Notes: a model not told the origin generated them from the letters alone. Positions 16,757-24,661 are shown, numbered from the stretch's first letter. The stretch is DNA of 34,363 bases from Planococcus sp. A6 (GCF_028823615.1 NZ_JAPEHT010000025.1:1-34363); one strand, 5' to 3'. Made by a program: numbers and translations.

Positions 16757-16832
16757 GGTTCAAGCTATATTCAAAATTTTACATATGGAAAAATAAAGTT
16801 AGAAGTTCACTGATAGGAAAGGAGGAAGCAAT

Positions 16833-17015
16833 ATGAAATTCGTAAAAGGCATGTACATAGTTTTAATTCTGTTCATGTTCGTCAATTTTCTAAGTGTCTT
16901 TGTATTGAATAATGATTACTCAGGCATCGCTTCCTGGATGAATGTATTGCTCTTTTTACTTGGCAGCGTCTTTTATATAAATGCGCGTCATGTTTTCAAA
17001 AGAGAGTCTCAGTAA
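16833..17015 (+). CDS. Small membrane protein, two helices
   Basis: A 60-residue protein with helices at about 7-25 and 33-50 and a basic C-terminus, so both ends are likely cytoplasmic. GGAAAGGAGG is an excellent ribosome binding site. The family is not recognised. A palindromic repeat follows 20 bp after the stop. Confidence 0.65.
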   Translation: MKFVKGMYIVLILFMFVNFLSVFVLNNDYSGIASWMNVLLFLLGSVFYINARHVFKRESQ

Positions 17016-17035
17016 GGCTAACGAGAAAACTGAAC

Positions 17036-17059
17036 GTAACTTAAGTGCAGTTAAGTTAC
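17036..17059. repeat. Intergenic palindrome, copy 1
   Basis: GTAACTTA and TAAGTTAC are separated by 8 nt. It lies just after a small membrane protein gene. Two further copies with the same geometry lie at 17460 and 17761. No T-run follows, so it is not a standard terminator. Confidence 0.7.
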
Positions 17060-17151
17060 ATTCGTTTATTAGAATGTGAGCATAAGAGGATTAATACATT
17101 TCAACATTACTGCGAAAACTTGATACAAATTAAAAGTTAAGGAAGTGAGTC

Positions 17152-17451
17152 ATGCTCATGTTAGAAGTTGTTTTTCCTTTGGTAATTTTAAGTATCGGTT
17201 TGACTATCGCTTATATTTGGAGTAGACACAAGTCGGAGAAAAAGAAGCAAATTGTATGGGGGATTACTTTGATAGTCGTAGTTGCACCATTTTTTTCTTG
17301 GCTTATTGGAGGGCTTTATGCAACATTTGGATCTGTTGAAACTACTGGGTGGGCAGAAATCGTTTATCCAATGCTTATTTTCCCTGTTATCTGTCTAGTT
17401 GGAATTTGGTGTTTGATAAACGGAATTTTTAATAAAGAAAAAGTCAGCTAG
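17152..17451 (+). CDS. Small membrane protein, three helices
   Basis: A 99-residue protein with helices at about 4-22, 32-54 and 70-92. A basic loop (SRHKSEKKKQ) between the first two should face the cytoplasm. AAGGAAGTG precedes the ATG; a second ATG two codons on is an alternative start. The family is not recognised. Copy 2 of the palindrome follows 8 bp after the stop. Confidence 0.7.
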   Translation: MLMLEVVFPLVILSIGLTIAYIWSRHKSEKKKQIVWGITLIVVVAPFFSWLIGGLYATFGSVETTGWAEIVYPMLIFPVICLVGIWCLINGIFNKEKVS

Positions 17452-17459
17452 TTTTAAAT

Positions 17460-17483
17460 GTAACTTATTGTGAATTAAGTTAC
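17460..17483. repeat. Intergenic palindrome, copy 2
   Basis: GTAACTTA-N8-TAAGTTAC, directly after a small membrane protein gene. Copies 2 and 3 are also alike in the flanks (AATG before, T-rich after), which suggests duplication rather than chance. Confidence 0.7.
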
Positions 17484-17560
17484 TTTCAGTTTCTTATGAC
17501 TGTTTTTTTGAAGAACTCACGACTATTTTAAATACAAATTAAAATGGAAAAGGTGATAGG

Positions 17561-17737
17561 ATGTTTTTTACTAAAAAAATGAACTGTTCCCGCTGTGGTA
17601 AAGAAATTGGAGAGAACGAAATAATTGCTATCCTTACAAATGTAAACGAATTAAATGGGATAGCCCACGTAAGAAAGTTTGCTGAGGGGCATACTATTGT
17701 TTGCTCTAAGTGTTTCAACGCAGTCAAAACAGATTGA
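17561..17737 (+). CDS. Zinc-ribbon micro-protein
   Basis: A 58-residue protein with two CxxC pairs, CSRC at 9-12 and CSKC at 48-51, the pattern of a small zinc ribbon. The fragment CGKEIGENEI resembles small Bacillaceae proteins that are often mislabelled as hydroxamate transporter components. AAAAGGTG lies 6 nt before the ATG. Nothing indicates its target; nucleic acid or protein binding are both possible. Copy 3 of the palindrome follows 23 bp after the stop. Confidence 0.7.
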   Translation: MFFTKKMNCSRCGKEIGENEIIAILTNVNELNGIAHVRKFAEGHTIVCSKCFNAVKTD

Positions 17738-17760
17738 TTCAGAATTTGTTTATTTTGAAT

Positions 17761-17784
17761 GTAACTTATTAGCAATTAAGTTAT
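17761..17784. repeat. Intergenic palindrome, copy 3
   Basis: GTAACTTA-N8-TAAGTTAT, with a single change from the other copies at the last base. The stretch after it, to 18120, holds no supported gene, only a terminator-like hairpin and the sigma factor leader. Confidence 0.65.
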
Positions 17785-17970
17785 ATTTAGAATTCGAATT
17801 TCATTTGCTTAATTAGAGAACCCAAAGAAATTAATATTTTTGGAAGAAATGATACATTCATAATGCTGATCGATAAGACTTTAAAGATGAAATTTCAAAA
17901 GAATATAGGGTTACCTATCAATATTCTTCAGAAACCACAAGTTATCTGTGAATAGCAAGATAGAAACGTA

Positions 17971-17999
17971 AAGGAGTGCCATTAAGGTGCTTCTTTTTC
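17971..17999 (+). terminator. Hairpin with T-run, probable terminator
   Basis: A 9-bp stem containing three G-U pairs, with a 5-nt loop, followed by TTCTTTTTC. It would end transcription from the small genes before the ECF sigma factor. Confidence 0.5.
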
Positions 18000-18070
18000 A
18001 TTTGTCTATACAATCAATCATTACGAGAGGAAGGTTCCAAAATTGTATTTCAAAAACTTTCCTATTTTGT

Positions 18071-18098
18071 GTTAACTTTTTAAAGGCTGAAAGGTCTT
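18071..18098 (+). promoter_or_regulatory. Weak ECF-like promoter before the sigma factor gene
   Basis: GTTAAC at 18071-18076 and GGTCTT at 18093-18098 are 16 nt apart. This keeps the AAC of the ECF -35 and a GTC in the -10, as expected for autoregulation, but two other key positions deviate. Confidence 0.35.
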
Positions 18099-18120
18099 AT
18101 AGACGAAGGGAGGGGACTAG

Positions 18121-18645
18121 TTGAATTCGCAGGAAGAATTGTATCAGGCATTAAACGAAAAGACAGATATCATTTTTAAATACTTGATAAAAATTGGAGC
18201 GAGCACAGGGGATGCGGAAGATATTGTTCAGGAAGCCTTGTATAAATTGTTGCTCTATATTGATTCAATCGATTCCACTAAAGCATACAGTTGGCTATTC
18301 AAGGTAGCTATCAATCATTATTATGATTTGTGCCGGAAACAAAAAAAGGAAATACATACTTCTTTTGAAAACCTTGAGTTTGTGGACGAATCCTTTTTGC
18401 CCGAAGATTTTGTTCGCCAGGGCGAGATGAGACAAGAAATTGAATTCGTTCTGAATCAACTCCCTCCCCTCCATAAGCAGCTACTGCTACTGAAGTATGA
18501 AATGGAATTAAGTTACGCTGACATCGCGGCCCTCTTGAATTTGAATAACGGAACCTTAAAAACCTATTTATTCCGAGCCCGAAAGGCTTTCAAGGAATTA
18601 TATGAAAAGGAGCTTGATCGGCATGACCGAGAACAAAAAAGATAA
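18121..18645 (+). CDS. ECF-type sigma-70 family RNA polymerase sigma factor
   Basis: A 174-residue sigma factor with the ECF layout. Region 2 lies at about residues 20-85, with DAEDIVQEALYKLLLYI and then WLFKVAINHYYDLCRK. Region 4 lies at about 112-160, LPPLHKQLLLLKYEMELSYADIAALL, ending in the recognition helix NNGTLKTYLFRARKAF. No region 3 is present. It starts with TTG at 18121 after GAAGGGAGGGG. The gene overlaps the next by 23 nt; that gene encodes a membrane protein of the anti-sigma type, so the pair is a classical ECF module for sensing envelope signals. Which ECF group it belongs to, for example SigM- or SigW-like, cannot be settled by eye. Confidence 0.92.
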   Translation: MNSQEELYQALNEKTDIIFKYLIKIGASTGDAEDIVQEALYKLLLYIDSIDSTKAYSWLFKVAINHYYDLCRKQKKEIHTSFENLEFVDESFLPEDFVRQGEMRQEIEFVLNQLPPLHKQLLLLKYEMELSYADIAALLNLNNGTLKTYLFRARKAFKELYEKELDRHDREQKR

Positions 18646-19672
18646 AGAGTTAAATCAGCTTTTCGACTCAACTTCGTCGAATGATTCATTTACTAAGATT
18701 ATAGGCAGAGCGCGAAGAAAAACGCTTCTTCGCACAGCGGCTATTTCTTCTATCGTTCTGGTTTTATTCATAATTATTTCAGGGATTAGCTGGCTTTCAC
18801 TTATGAGATGGCAGGAGGGAAAAGCCATGCGGGATATAGAAATGTTTAGCCAAATAACGGATCCTAATGTCGAGGAAATGGGGATGCAGCATGAAGGGAA
18901 TGGTTTGTTTGAAGGTATCATCCGATTTGAACGGTACAAGGTAATCGAAGGAATTCCAGTGGATTGGAGCGAGGATGTCATGTCCTACAGTTTATTTGGC
19001 GGTGTCAGCCGATTTGCAGGAGATCACTCTCCAATTCAAGTTGAAAAAGATGGTCAACTGAAGGCATATGATCGTGATACCAAACAGCGAATGCTCAATT
19101 TCTATCATCCGGAGGTGGAATACAGCAATTTGGCAGATGGATTAAGTGAACTGGAACTTTATCCCGAACAAACCGTAGCCGAAGTTGCCTTGTCTTTCGA
19201 CAAAGGCTATGCACCATCGGAAGTTAATGAAAGCATGCCAGATGGTGTAACTTTAAAATGGTATTGGGTAGATACTTATTCTTCGGAAGACCTGAACTGG
19301 CTGAACCATCATCCAAGTATCGTAGAGGAAGAGAATAGTGTAAGCCAACCTGAACTTGGAGATCAGGTATATGGGTTTGAGAACATCGAACTGAAACTTG
19401 AAGAAGAGGAAGTTGAGGAAAGCCAAATAAAGAATGAAGAGTTGTTCATTGAAAAAATTCAAATGGGTCTAGGATTTGAAAGTGGAAAATATTATGGCGA
19501 ATACAAACGCATTCATGATTTGTTGAAAGGGGAAGCTCCCCATTTAACGGCAGACCATGTTCAAATAATTGGAGCAGTGGTGACAGGAGATATTAAAAGT
19601 CTACAGTCTTTACAAGACCTGGAATTCGTTCGCACGTCTGCTTTAGGAGTTACTGTGGATCCTTATCAGTAA
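18623..19672 (+). CDS. Membrane anti-sigma factor (sigma factor regulator N- and C-terminal domains)
   Basis: A 349-residue single-pass protein. Residues 1-37 are cytoplasmic and contain a helical patch FTKIIGRARRKTLLR, typical of the Sigma_reg_N domain that holds the sigma factor. The membrane helix is at about 38-60. The large outer domain ends in a Sigma_reg_C-like portion, with VQIIGAVVTGDIKSLQSLQD and SALGVTVDPY. The start at 18623 is used because AAAGGAGC lies about 11 nt upstream; the ATG at 18602 overlaps that site. Translational overlap with the sigma gene implies stoichiometric production. It likely releases the sigma factor when an extracellular signal arrives. Confidence 0.85.
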   Translation: MTENKKDKELNQLFDSTSSNDSFTKIIGRARRKTLLRTAAISSIVLVLFIIISGISWLSLMRWQEGKAMRDIEMFSQITDPNVEEMGMQHEGNGLFEGIIRFERYKVIEGIPVDWSEDVMSYSLFGGVSRFAGDHSPIQVEKDGQLKAYDRDTKQRMLNFYHPEVEYSNLADGLSELELYPEQTVAEVALSFDKGYAPSEVNESMPDGVTLKWYWVDTYSSEDLNWLNHHPSIVEEENSVSQPELGDQVYGFENIELKLEEEEVEESQIKNEELFIEKIQMGLGFESGKYYGEYKRIHDLLKGEAPHLTADHVQIIGAVVTGDIKSLQSLQDLEFVRTSALGVTVDPYQ

Positions 19673-19713
19673 GCTTCTATTTAATACTTCAGAAAGGGTA
19701 GGTGCAGCTTGAA

Positions 19714-19953
19714 ATGAAAACGAGTATACAAACAAGTAGCACGCTGGATATTGAAGAGAAACTACTGGCAAGGAGGAATAGGTTCGAACTTTTAAAGCTG
19801 TTGAGCGAATTAGAAATGTTAGACCGGGATATTTTAGTTATGAAGTTGATTCAAGGACACTCGCATGAAGAAATCGCTGTACACTTGGGATTGTTCAAAT
19901 ACTCAGTGGAAAATCGGATTGTTTCTGCTTTAAAGAAATGGGGTGTGACATAA
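19714..19953 (+). CDS. Stand-alone sigma-region-4-like helix-turn-helix protein
   Basis: A 79-residue protein with the pattern of sigma factor region 4 only. The segment LLSELEMLDRDILVMKLIQGHSHEEIAVHLG is followed by a recognition helix FKYSVENRIVSALKK. The region 2 part needed for a complete sigma factor is absent. The ATG at 19714 is preferred to a GTG at 19702 because the latter lies within the GGGTAGGTG ribosome binding site. It follows the anti-sigma gene by 41 bp in the same direction. It may compete for the -35 element or for the anti-sigma factor, or be a remnant of a sigma gene. The strand is open and has a ribosome binding site, which favours a working gene. Confidence 0.65.
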   Translation: MKTSIQTSSTLDIEEKLLARRNRFELLKLLSELEMLDRDILVMKLIQGHSHEEIAVHLGLFKYSVENRIVSALKKWGVT

Positions 19954-20213
19954 GAGAAGGTATCGATGGGGAAGAGACTTCCATAGAAAGTCTTTTCCCT
20001 TTTCCAATCGAATTGGAAAGTGAGAAGCTGTTTTTGCTTTTATCTTTTGGGAATTCATTTGTACTATCGTGGACAGTGGTCCTTCCATTTGTTTCTACTC
20101 TATTTTGGAATACACCGTAAACCGATAGATTAGATTCTAAAGAGTATAGCAACGAATACTCGCTTATAATCTGCTGGTTTTTAAGATCTATAGAAGTTCA
20201 TAAAACTAAAATT

Positions 20214-20247
20214 GAGAAGGTGCTGGCGATGAGCACCCTCTTTTTTG
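20214..20247 (+). terminator. Terminator of the sigma factor operon
   Basis: A stem of about 11 bp with one mismatch (20214-20224 with 20232-20242) is followed by a T-run. A second, weaker hairpin lies just after the stop of the sigma-4-like gene (about 19968-19999). The stretch 19954-20381 contains no supported gene. Confidence 0.65.
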
Positions 20248-20330
20248 CATTCTTGTAAATGGATCTTTATGAAAGGTTTCTACTCTTGCATAACAAAAGC
20301 TTATAGGGTGGGTATTTTTACCTCTTTCAT

Positions 20331-20358
20331 TGAAACTTTCTGGAAGAAAAGCCGTATA
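20331..20358 (+). promoter_or_regulatory. SigW-type ECF promoter of the MutS-like gene
   Basis: TGAAAC at 20331-20336, then exactly 16 nt, then CGTATA at 20353-20358. This is the textbook SigW-type promoter, including TTT just after the -35. It lies 23 nt before the start codon and after a terminator, so it should be the main promoter of the gene. Confidence 0.8.
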
Positions 20359-20381
20359 AATTAGGAGAAAGAGGTGTTGAG

Positions 20382-22055
20382 ATGGAAAGTCCGTTTATAT
20401 TTATGGGGTTATTTGTCGTCTGTCTCATTACTTATCAACTTTTAACGAGAAATCGGCGGAAACTTAAGAAAATCCGGCAAGAGTGGGAAACTGAAACATA
20501 TATTGCGATAAAAGAAGATGTTCAATCCGTATCATCCTATTGGAGAAACAATAAAGAGCGTTCAGAATTTTACGCAGGGGTCGATCAAATCACCTGGGAC
20601 GACTTAGGGATGGACCAGGTGTTTAAGAAGATGAATTACACCCAAACCAGTGTGGGCTCAGAATACTTATTCGACCAATTACGGGACATTGATCCGAAGC
20701 TTGATGGCCTTCAGTCCAAAGAAGAACTTTATACCCTCATGGCGAAGGATGACGTATTGAGAGAAAAAGTCCTTCTTATTTTATCCAGTCTTGGAAAACG
20801 CAATTATGCTGACACTTCCTCCTACTTTTATAATTTCAGCGACCACAAAATCAAGTTCGCATACATGTACGTCCTTCTTGCATGTTTGCCCATTTTCTCA
20901 TTGCTGTTGATGTTCTTTAGTTTAAAGGTGGGAATCATCAGTTTGGTAAGCTCGCTAGTTATAAACGCTGTGATCTATTACCGTAATAAAAAGATGGTGG
21001 AAAATGATTTGCATTCTATTACGTACGCAGCTGCCATTGTGAATACAGGCAGGAGTTTGACTTCCATTCGTCATTCTCAATTTTCAGTGTTTGACGATAT
21101 TTTTAAAAAAGAAGGGAAAGGTCTGAAAAAAGTTTCTTTCTTTGGCAAGGTCTTATCCATTGGAACAAATACCGGTGGAGATTTTGATGTTTTCTTTGAA
21201 TACTTCCGGATTGTTTTTTTACTCGATTTTATTTCTTACAATCAAATTATGAAAGCAATCGTCACCCATCAGAAAGCCTATCGGCAATTATGGGAATCGA
21301 TTGGCGAATTGGATGCTGCGATTGCGATCGCTTTTTATCGAAAATCACTTTCATTTTATACCTTGCCTCAGTTTGTCGACGAAGAAGAGTTGTCATTTAA
21401 AGACATGGCCCACCCACTTTTAGATAAGCCAGTAACGAATTCCTCTACATTGGGCAAGACTGTATTGATTACTGGATCTAATGCTTCCGGAAAATCGACT
21501 TATATCAAAGCGGTCGCCATCAATGCAATTTTGGCCCAAACGATCCATACGGTGTTAGCTAAAAATTGGACGATGAAACCGAGTTATATCGTGACTTCGA
21601 TGGCGATCCAAGACAACGTATTGAATGGAGACAGTTATTTTATTGCAGAAATAAAGTCGCTGAAACGAATCATCCAGTTGTGCAAGGCAAAGAAACCTGT
21701 TATTTCTTTCGTTGATGAGATTCTAAAAGGGACCAATACGATTGAGAGGATATCTGCATCAGCAGCTATCATGGAGTGGCTGTCGGTCAATAAAGGCATG
21801 AACATTATTGCTTCGCACGATATTGAATTGACGGAAATTGCGGGGAATGTGTATACCAATTACCATTTCCGGGAGTCGATCGAGAACGGTGAAGTGCTGT
21901 TCGATTATAAAATTCATAAAGGCCCTTCTGAAACAAGGAACGCCATAAAGCTATTGGAACTTCTGGATTATCCGGAAAGTGTAACAGACCAAGCGAACCA
22001 ACTGGCTGAATATTTTACAGACATTCGTGAATGGAAAGCGTTGAATGCAGTCTAA
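20382..22055 (+). CDS. Membrane-anchored MutS-family ATPase
   Basis: A 557-residue protein. The C-terminal third is a MutS-type ABC ATPase domain: Walker A GSNASGKST at 365-373, Walker B ISFVDE ending at E446, and a conserved SHDIEL. The middle is helical, as in MutS lever domains. Unlike MutS or MutS2, it lacks a mismatch-recognition domain and has three membrane helices: residues 6-22, about 159-180 and 184-203. The family exists in Firmicutes as MutS-related proteins of unknown role. A function in DNA repair is not supported; ATP-driven movement at the membrane is an inference. A SigW-type promoter precedes it, so it should respond to envelope stress. Confidence 0.85.
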   Translation: MESPFIFMGLFVVCLITYQLLTRNRRKLKKIRQEWETETYIAIKEDVQSVSSYWRNNKERSEFYAGVDQITWDDLGMDQVFKKMNYTQTSVGSEYLFDQLRDIDPKLDGLQSKEELYTLMAKDDVLREKVLLILSSLGKRNYADTSSYFYNFSDHKIKFAYMYVLLACLPIFSLLLMFFSLKVGIISLVSSLVINAVIYYRNKKMVENDLHSITYAAAIVNTGRSLTSIRHSQFSVFDDIFKKEGKGLKKVSFFGKVLSIGTNTGGDFDVFFEYFRIVFLLDFISYNQIMKAIVTHQKAYRQLWESIGELDAAIAIAFYRKSLSFYTLPQFVDEEELSFKDMAHPLLDKPVTNSSTLGKTVLITGSNASGKSTYIKAVAINAILAQTIHTVLAKNWTMKPSYIVTSMAIQDNVLNGDSYFIAEIKSLKRIIQLCKAKKPVISFVDEILKGTNTIERISASAAIMEWLSVNKGMNIIASHDIELTEIAGNVYTNYHFRESIENGEVLFDYKIHKGPSETRNAIKLLELLDYPESVTDQANQLAEYFTDIREWKALNAV

Positions 22056-22273
22056 CCGGTTTTGAATCTCAGCTGTTAAATTTAAGTGTGTCGTGAAAAA
22101 TCAGTTTACATGTGACGACTTATTGAAAGGACTTTAGCGAGGAGTTTCTTCTTTTTCTTACGCTGAATACTTTCACAGATGTTTGAACGTACCCATGGAA
22201 CAATAAGATAAGGCTTTTTAAATTCGTAGAATAAGCCTATTCGTTATGTTGCCGACGGAATGAGGACATAAAA

Positions 22274-22549
22274 ATGAATGAAAAATACAGCAAGTATTCG
22301 CTCTTTTTAGTGGTCATAGGAATCTTTATAGCATATATGATTTTTCCACCTCTCAATATAACTTTTGGGAAGTGGTCGATGATTGCCATACCTATTGGTT
22401 TCGCTATTTATATCACAGGTGTAATACTTGGATTAATTGCTTTCATTAAAAAAGAAAAAGGGATCATTAAATATATTTCATTACTATCTATTTCATTGGG
22501 CATTTTGTATGTTTTTTTCCTAATTTTTATATTTAGTGGAGAAATGTAA
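22274..22549 (+). CDS. Small hypothetical membrane protein
   Basis: A 91-residue protein with three helices: about 8-27, 35-58 and 68-88. A basic loop (KKEKGIIKY) separates the last two. TGAGGA lies 7 nt before the ATG. The family is not recognised. A strong terminator follows. Confidence 0.7.
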   Translation: MNEKYSKYSLFLVVIGIFIAYMIFPPLNITFGKWSMIAIPIGFAIYITGVILGLIAFIKKEKGIIKYISLLSISLGILYVFFLIFIFSGEM

Positions 22550-22581
22550 GTATTATCGATGAAAGTATTAAAAAGAGCATT

Positions 22582-22611
22582 AAGGACTTCCAACTGCTTG
22601 GAAGTCCTTTT
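22582..22611 (+). terminator. Rho-independent terminator
   Basis: A perfect 12-bp stem (22582-22593 with 22598-22609), a CTGC loop and a short T-run. Confidence 0.85.
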
Positions 22612-22700
22612 GTCGATGGTGAAATTTTCAAGATAAAGTGAATACTGCTACTTTGTAAAAATATAAACGTCTATTATTGTACAAAAGGGGGACGAGATAT

Positions 22701-23144
22701 ATGAAAAAAAGGTCGGTGTTTATAATTGTTGGAATTCTAATCACAGCAATAGTTATTTTCAAACCATTTCGTTTAGAACCGCCGACTCCAAAAATTTCAG
22801 TAGGAGAGAGAGAAATTCCTACAACACAAGGATCATATTGTTGGGATGCCATTTTACTTGCGCAGTGTGTAGATACCATTCATACTTCTCCAATCAATAT
22901 GACAGAATCACATACCCCATTTATAATGTCCAAAAGTGAGGAAATTGAAATTGAATTTCCGATAGGGTATCAACCCGAAAATCTGAGATTAGAGCAATGG
23001 CTTGATGAAAATAGTTCAAAAATTATTGAAGTAAATAATGAAAGAATTAAAGCGCCTACTGAAAGTGGCGTATATGTATATCATGTAATAGCTGACTGGA
23101 ATCAGGGAGATGGAAACTATGCTTTTTTGATAGAGGTAGAATGA
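22701..23144 (+). CDS. Hypothetical membrane-anchored exported protein
   Basis: A 147-residue protein with an N-terminal basic stretch and a hydrophobic anchor (residues 6-21) without a lipobox. The outer part has two cysteines in GSYCWDAILLAQCVD, which could form a disulfide, and a strand-rich C-terminal region ending YAFLIEVE. Similar small exported proteins with a GSYCW pattern occur in Bacillus; no function is assigned. The ATG at 22701 is chosen because AAAAGGGGG lies upstream; a TTG at 22677 has no such site. Confidence 0.75.
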   Translation: MKKRSVFIIVGILITAIVIFKPFRLEPPTPKISVGEREIPTTQGSYCWDAILLAQCVDTIHTSPINMTESHTPFIMSKSEEIEIEFPIGYQPENLRLEQWLDENSSKIIEVNNERIKAPTESGVYVYHVIADWNQGDGNYAFLIEVE

Positions 23145-23234
23145 CTTACCAAGCTTTATTATTTATAGATTCAGGAAGCAGAAAGTGAAGAGCATATTAG
23201 CGAGTCGTCATGGCATGTAGAGAGGGGCTAGTAA

Positions 23235-24158
23235 ATGGTTGTCCAAACTTATGGGGGGAAACGGTCTGTAAGAAGTCGGATCCTCGAGAAATACTTAGTT
23301 TTACGAGGTACCAAGAAGGGGTTTTCCAGTGTCGCCAACACGACAAAGTTCGTTCAGCAAAGAGGAACTGAAAATATCAAACCGTATGTGATTGAAAGTA
23401 TGAGTTTTTCCAATTCGTTGAAAGAGGAGATGTATGAAGACATACAGGTGTTCACCTTAAACGACCAGAATTCTCGGGAACAGAGGGTGGTATTGTATTT
23501 GCATGGGGGCGCGTGGACGAACCAGCCTTTATCTTTCCACTGGAAGCTGATGGATAAAATTGCACAGTCATTGGATGCGAAGATCATCGCGCCTATTTAT
23601 CCTAAAGTGCCTCATTTTAATTACAAGCATACATATCCGAAACTGTTAAGCCTTTACAAAGAGATGCTTCTGACGGTTGAGAGTGCCAGGCAATTAACCA
23701 TCATGGGGGATTCAGCAGGTGGGAATATCGCGCTTGGGCTGGCACAGTTGTTAAAGATAGATGATTTGCCTCAACCGAAGGATATCATTTTGTTATCTCC
23801 AGCCGTCGATCTAACTCTTGATAATCCCCTTATCCCAAAATACGAAAAAAAGGATCCGATGTTATCGGCCGGGGGAATGGACGTAATCACTAATATTTGG
23901 TCTGATGATAAAAGCTTAGAGGATCCCTTGATTAGCCCGATTTATGGAGATTTAACTGGACTCGGCAAGATTACTCAATTTGTCGGAACACATGAACTCA
24001 TATATCCAGACGCAGTTAAATTGGACGAAAACCTAACGGAGCAGGGAATTGAAATCCAAACCTTTGTATATCCTAAGATGAATCATGTGTTTGTGGTTAT
24101 GCCGGTTCCAGAGGCTGAGGATGCTCAACAGAAAATTATTAATTTAATCAGCGGCTAG
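23235..24158 (+). CDS. Alpha/beta hydrolase, hormone-sensitive-lipase-like esterase
   Basis: A 307-residue esterase. The oxyanion motif HGGAW begins at residue 90 and the nucleophile motif GDSAGG has serine 160; both define the HSL branch of carboxylesterases. The probable catalytic histidine is H284 in NHVF, and the acid is E254 or D259 in GTHELIYPDA. No signal peptide is present, so it is cytoplasmic. Substrates of such enzymes are short acyl esters; the real one is not known. AGAGGGG precedes the ATG. It stands alone and ends at a bidirectional terminator. Confidence 0.88.
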   Translation: MVVQTYGGKRSVRSRILEKYLVLRGTKKGFSSVANTTKFVQQRGTENIKPYVIESMSFSNSLKEEMYEDIQVFTLNDQNSREQRVVLYLHGGAWTNQPLSFHWKLMDKIAQSLDAKIIAPIYPKVPHFNYKHTYPKLLSLYKEMLLTVESARQLTIMGDSAGGNIALGLAQLLKIDDLPQPKDIILLSPAVDLTLDNPLIPKYEKKDPMLSAGGMDVITNIWSDDKSLEDPLISPIYGDLTGLGKITQFVGTHELIYPDAVKLDENLTEQGIEIQTFVYPKMNHVFVVMPVPEAEDAQQKIINLISG

Positions 24159-24335
24159 AATTTGATTTTCATAAAGACAAAACAGTTAAGTTCGGTCACA
24201 TCCAAGCTATCGAATGTATAAGGCCACAATTGATATCTTAAGCCTAATACCATTTTTGAAACGGCGAGAACTTTAATAATAGGCGGTGAATTACTTACTG
24301 CAGTCTTAGATTGTTACGGAATGAATAAAAAGATG

Positions 24336-24397
24336 ATAGTGACCCCTTAAAGTTAGTTGCAAAACTGACACTCTAACTTTAAAGGGCCACTATTTTT
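24336..24397. terminator. Bidirectional terminator with long imperfect stem
   Basis: About 21 bp of stem with two mismatched or wobble positions (24336-24356 with 24373-24393), a 16-nt loop and T-runs. It sits between the esterase gene and the convergent acidic lipoprotein gene. Confidence 0.7.
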
Positions 24398-24439
24398 TGT
24401 GTGCTCATTGAATAGCACATTAGCGCTCTTTGTGTGTCT

Positions 24440-24661
24440 TTACTCTTCATTTTCTTCCACTTCGTCTTCTACTGCATCTTCCACGCCTTCTTCTTCAATT
24501 TCTTCTTCTAACTCTCCAACCGGTTCAACTACATCCTCTTCTATATCATGTTCAAGTTCTTCTTCTTTTAGTTCTTCTTCCAAACCACAAGCTCCAAGAA
24601 AACTAATAGATAATGTTAAGCTCATTCCTAGTTTTAGTGGCCAATTTGAGTTTTTCATCAT
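24440..24661 (-). CDS. Acidic micro-lipoprotein
   Basis: A 73-residue lipoprotein. The signal peptide ends with lipobox LGAC (cysteine 25). The mature part of about 48 residues is almost wholly Glu, Asp and hydrophobic residues, with about half of them acidic, in repeated ELEEE-like units. No fold or family is recognised. GAGGGTGAGAG precedes a double ATG at 24661. A SigB-like promoter lies at 24705-24729. It is divergent from the next lipoprotein gene, and a further acidic lipoprotein lies 0.9 kb on. Confidence 0.75.
   Translation of the reverse strand: MMKNSNWPLKLGMSLTLSISFLGACGLEEELKEEELEHDIEEDVVEPVGELEEEIEEEGVEDAVEDEVEENEE

Noticed and set aside
17036-17784. The GTAACTTA palindromes as ECF -35 elements
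   Set aside because: GTAACTT resembles an ECF -35, but no CGTC or CGTA lies 16-17 nt downstream of any copy.
17791-17952. Open frame ending in a 30-residue peptide from ATG 17863
   Set aside because: No ribosome binding site, AT-driven composition and no recognisable pattern; treated as intergenic.
19938-20120. 60-residue open frame after the sigma-4-like gene
   Set aside because: Its ATG lies inside the previous coding region, there is no ribosome binding site, and it contains the hairpin that follows that gene.
22646-22673. TGCTAC-N16-CGTCTA as a third ECF promoter before the gene at 22701
   Set aside because: The -10 and spacing fit, but the AAC of the -35, the most conserved ECF feature, is broken (TAC).
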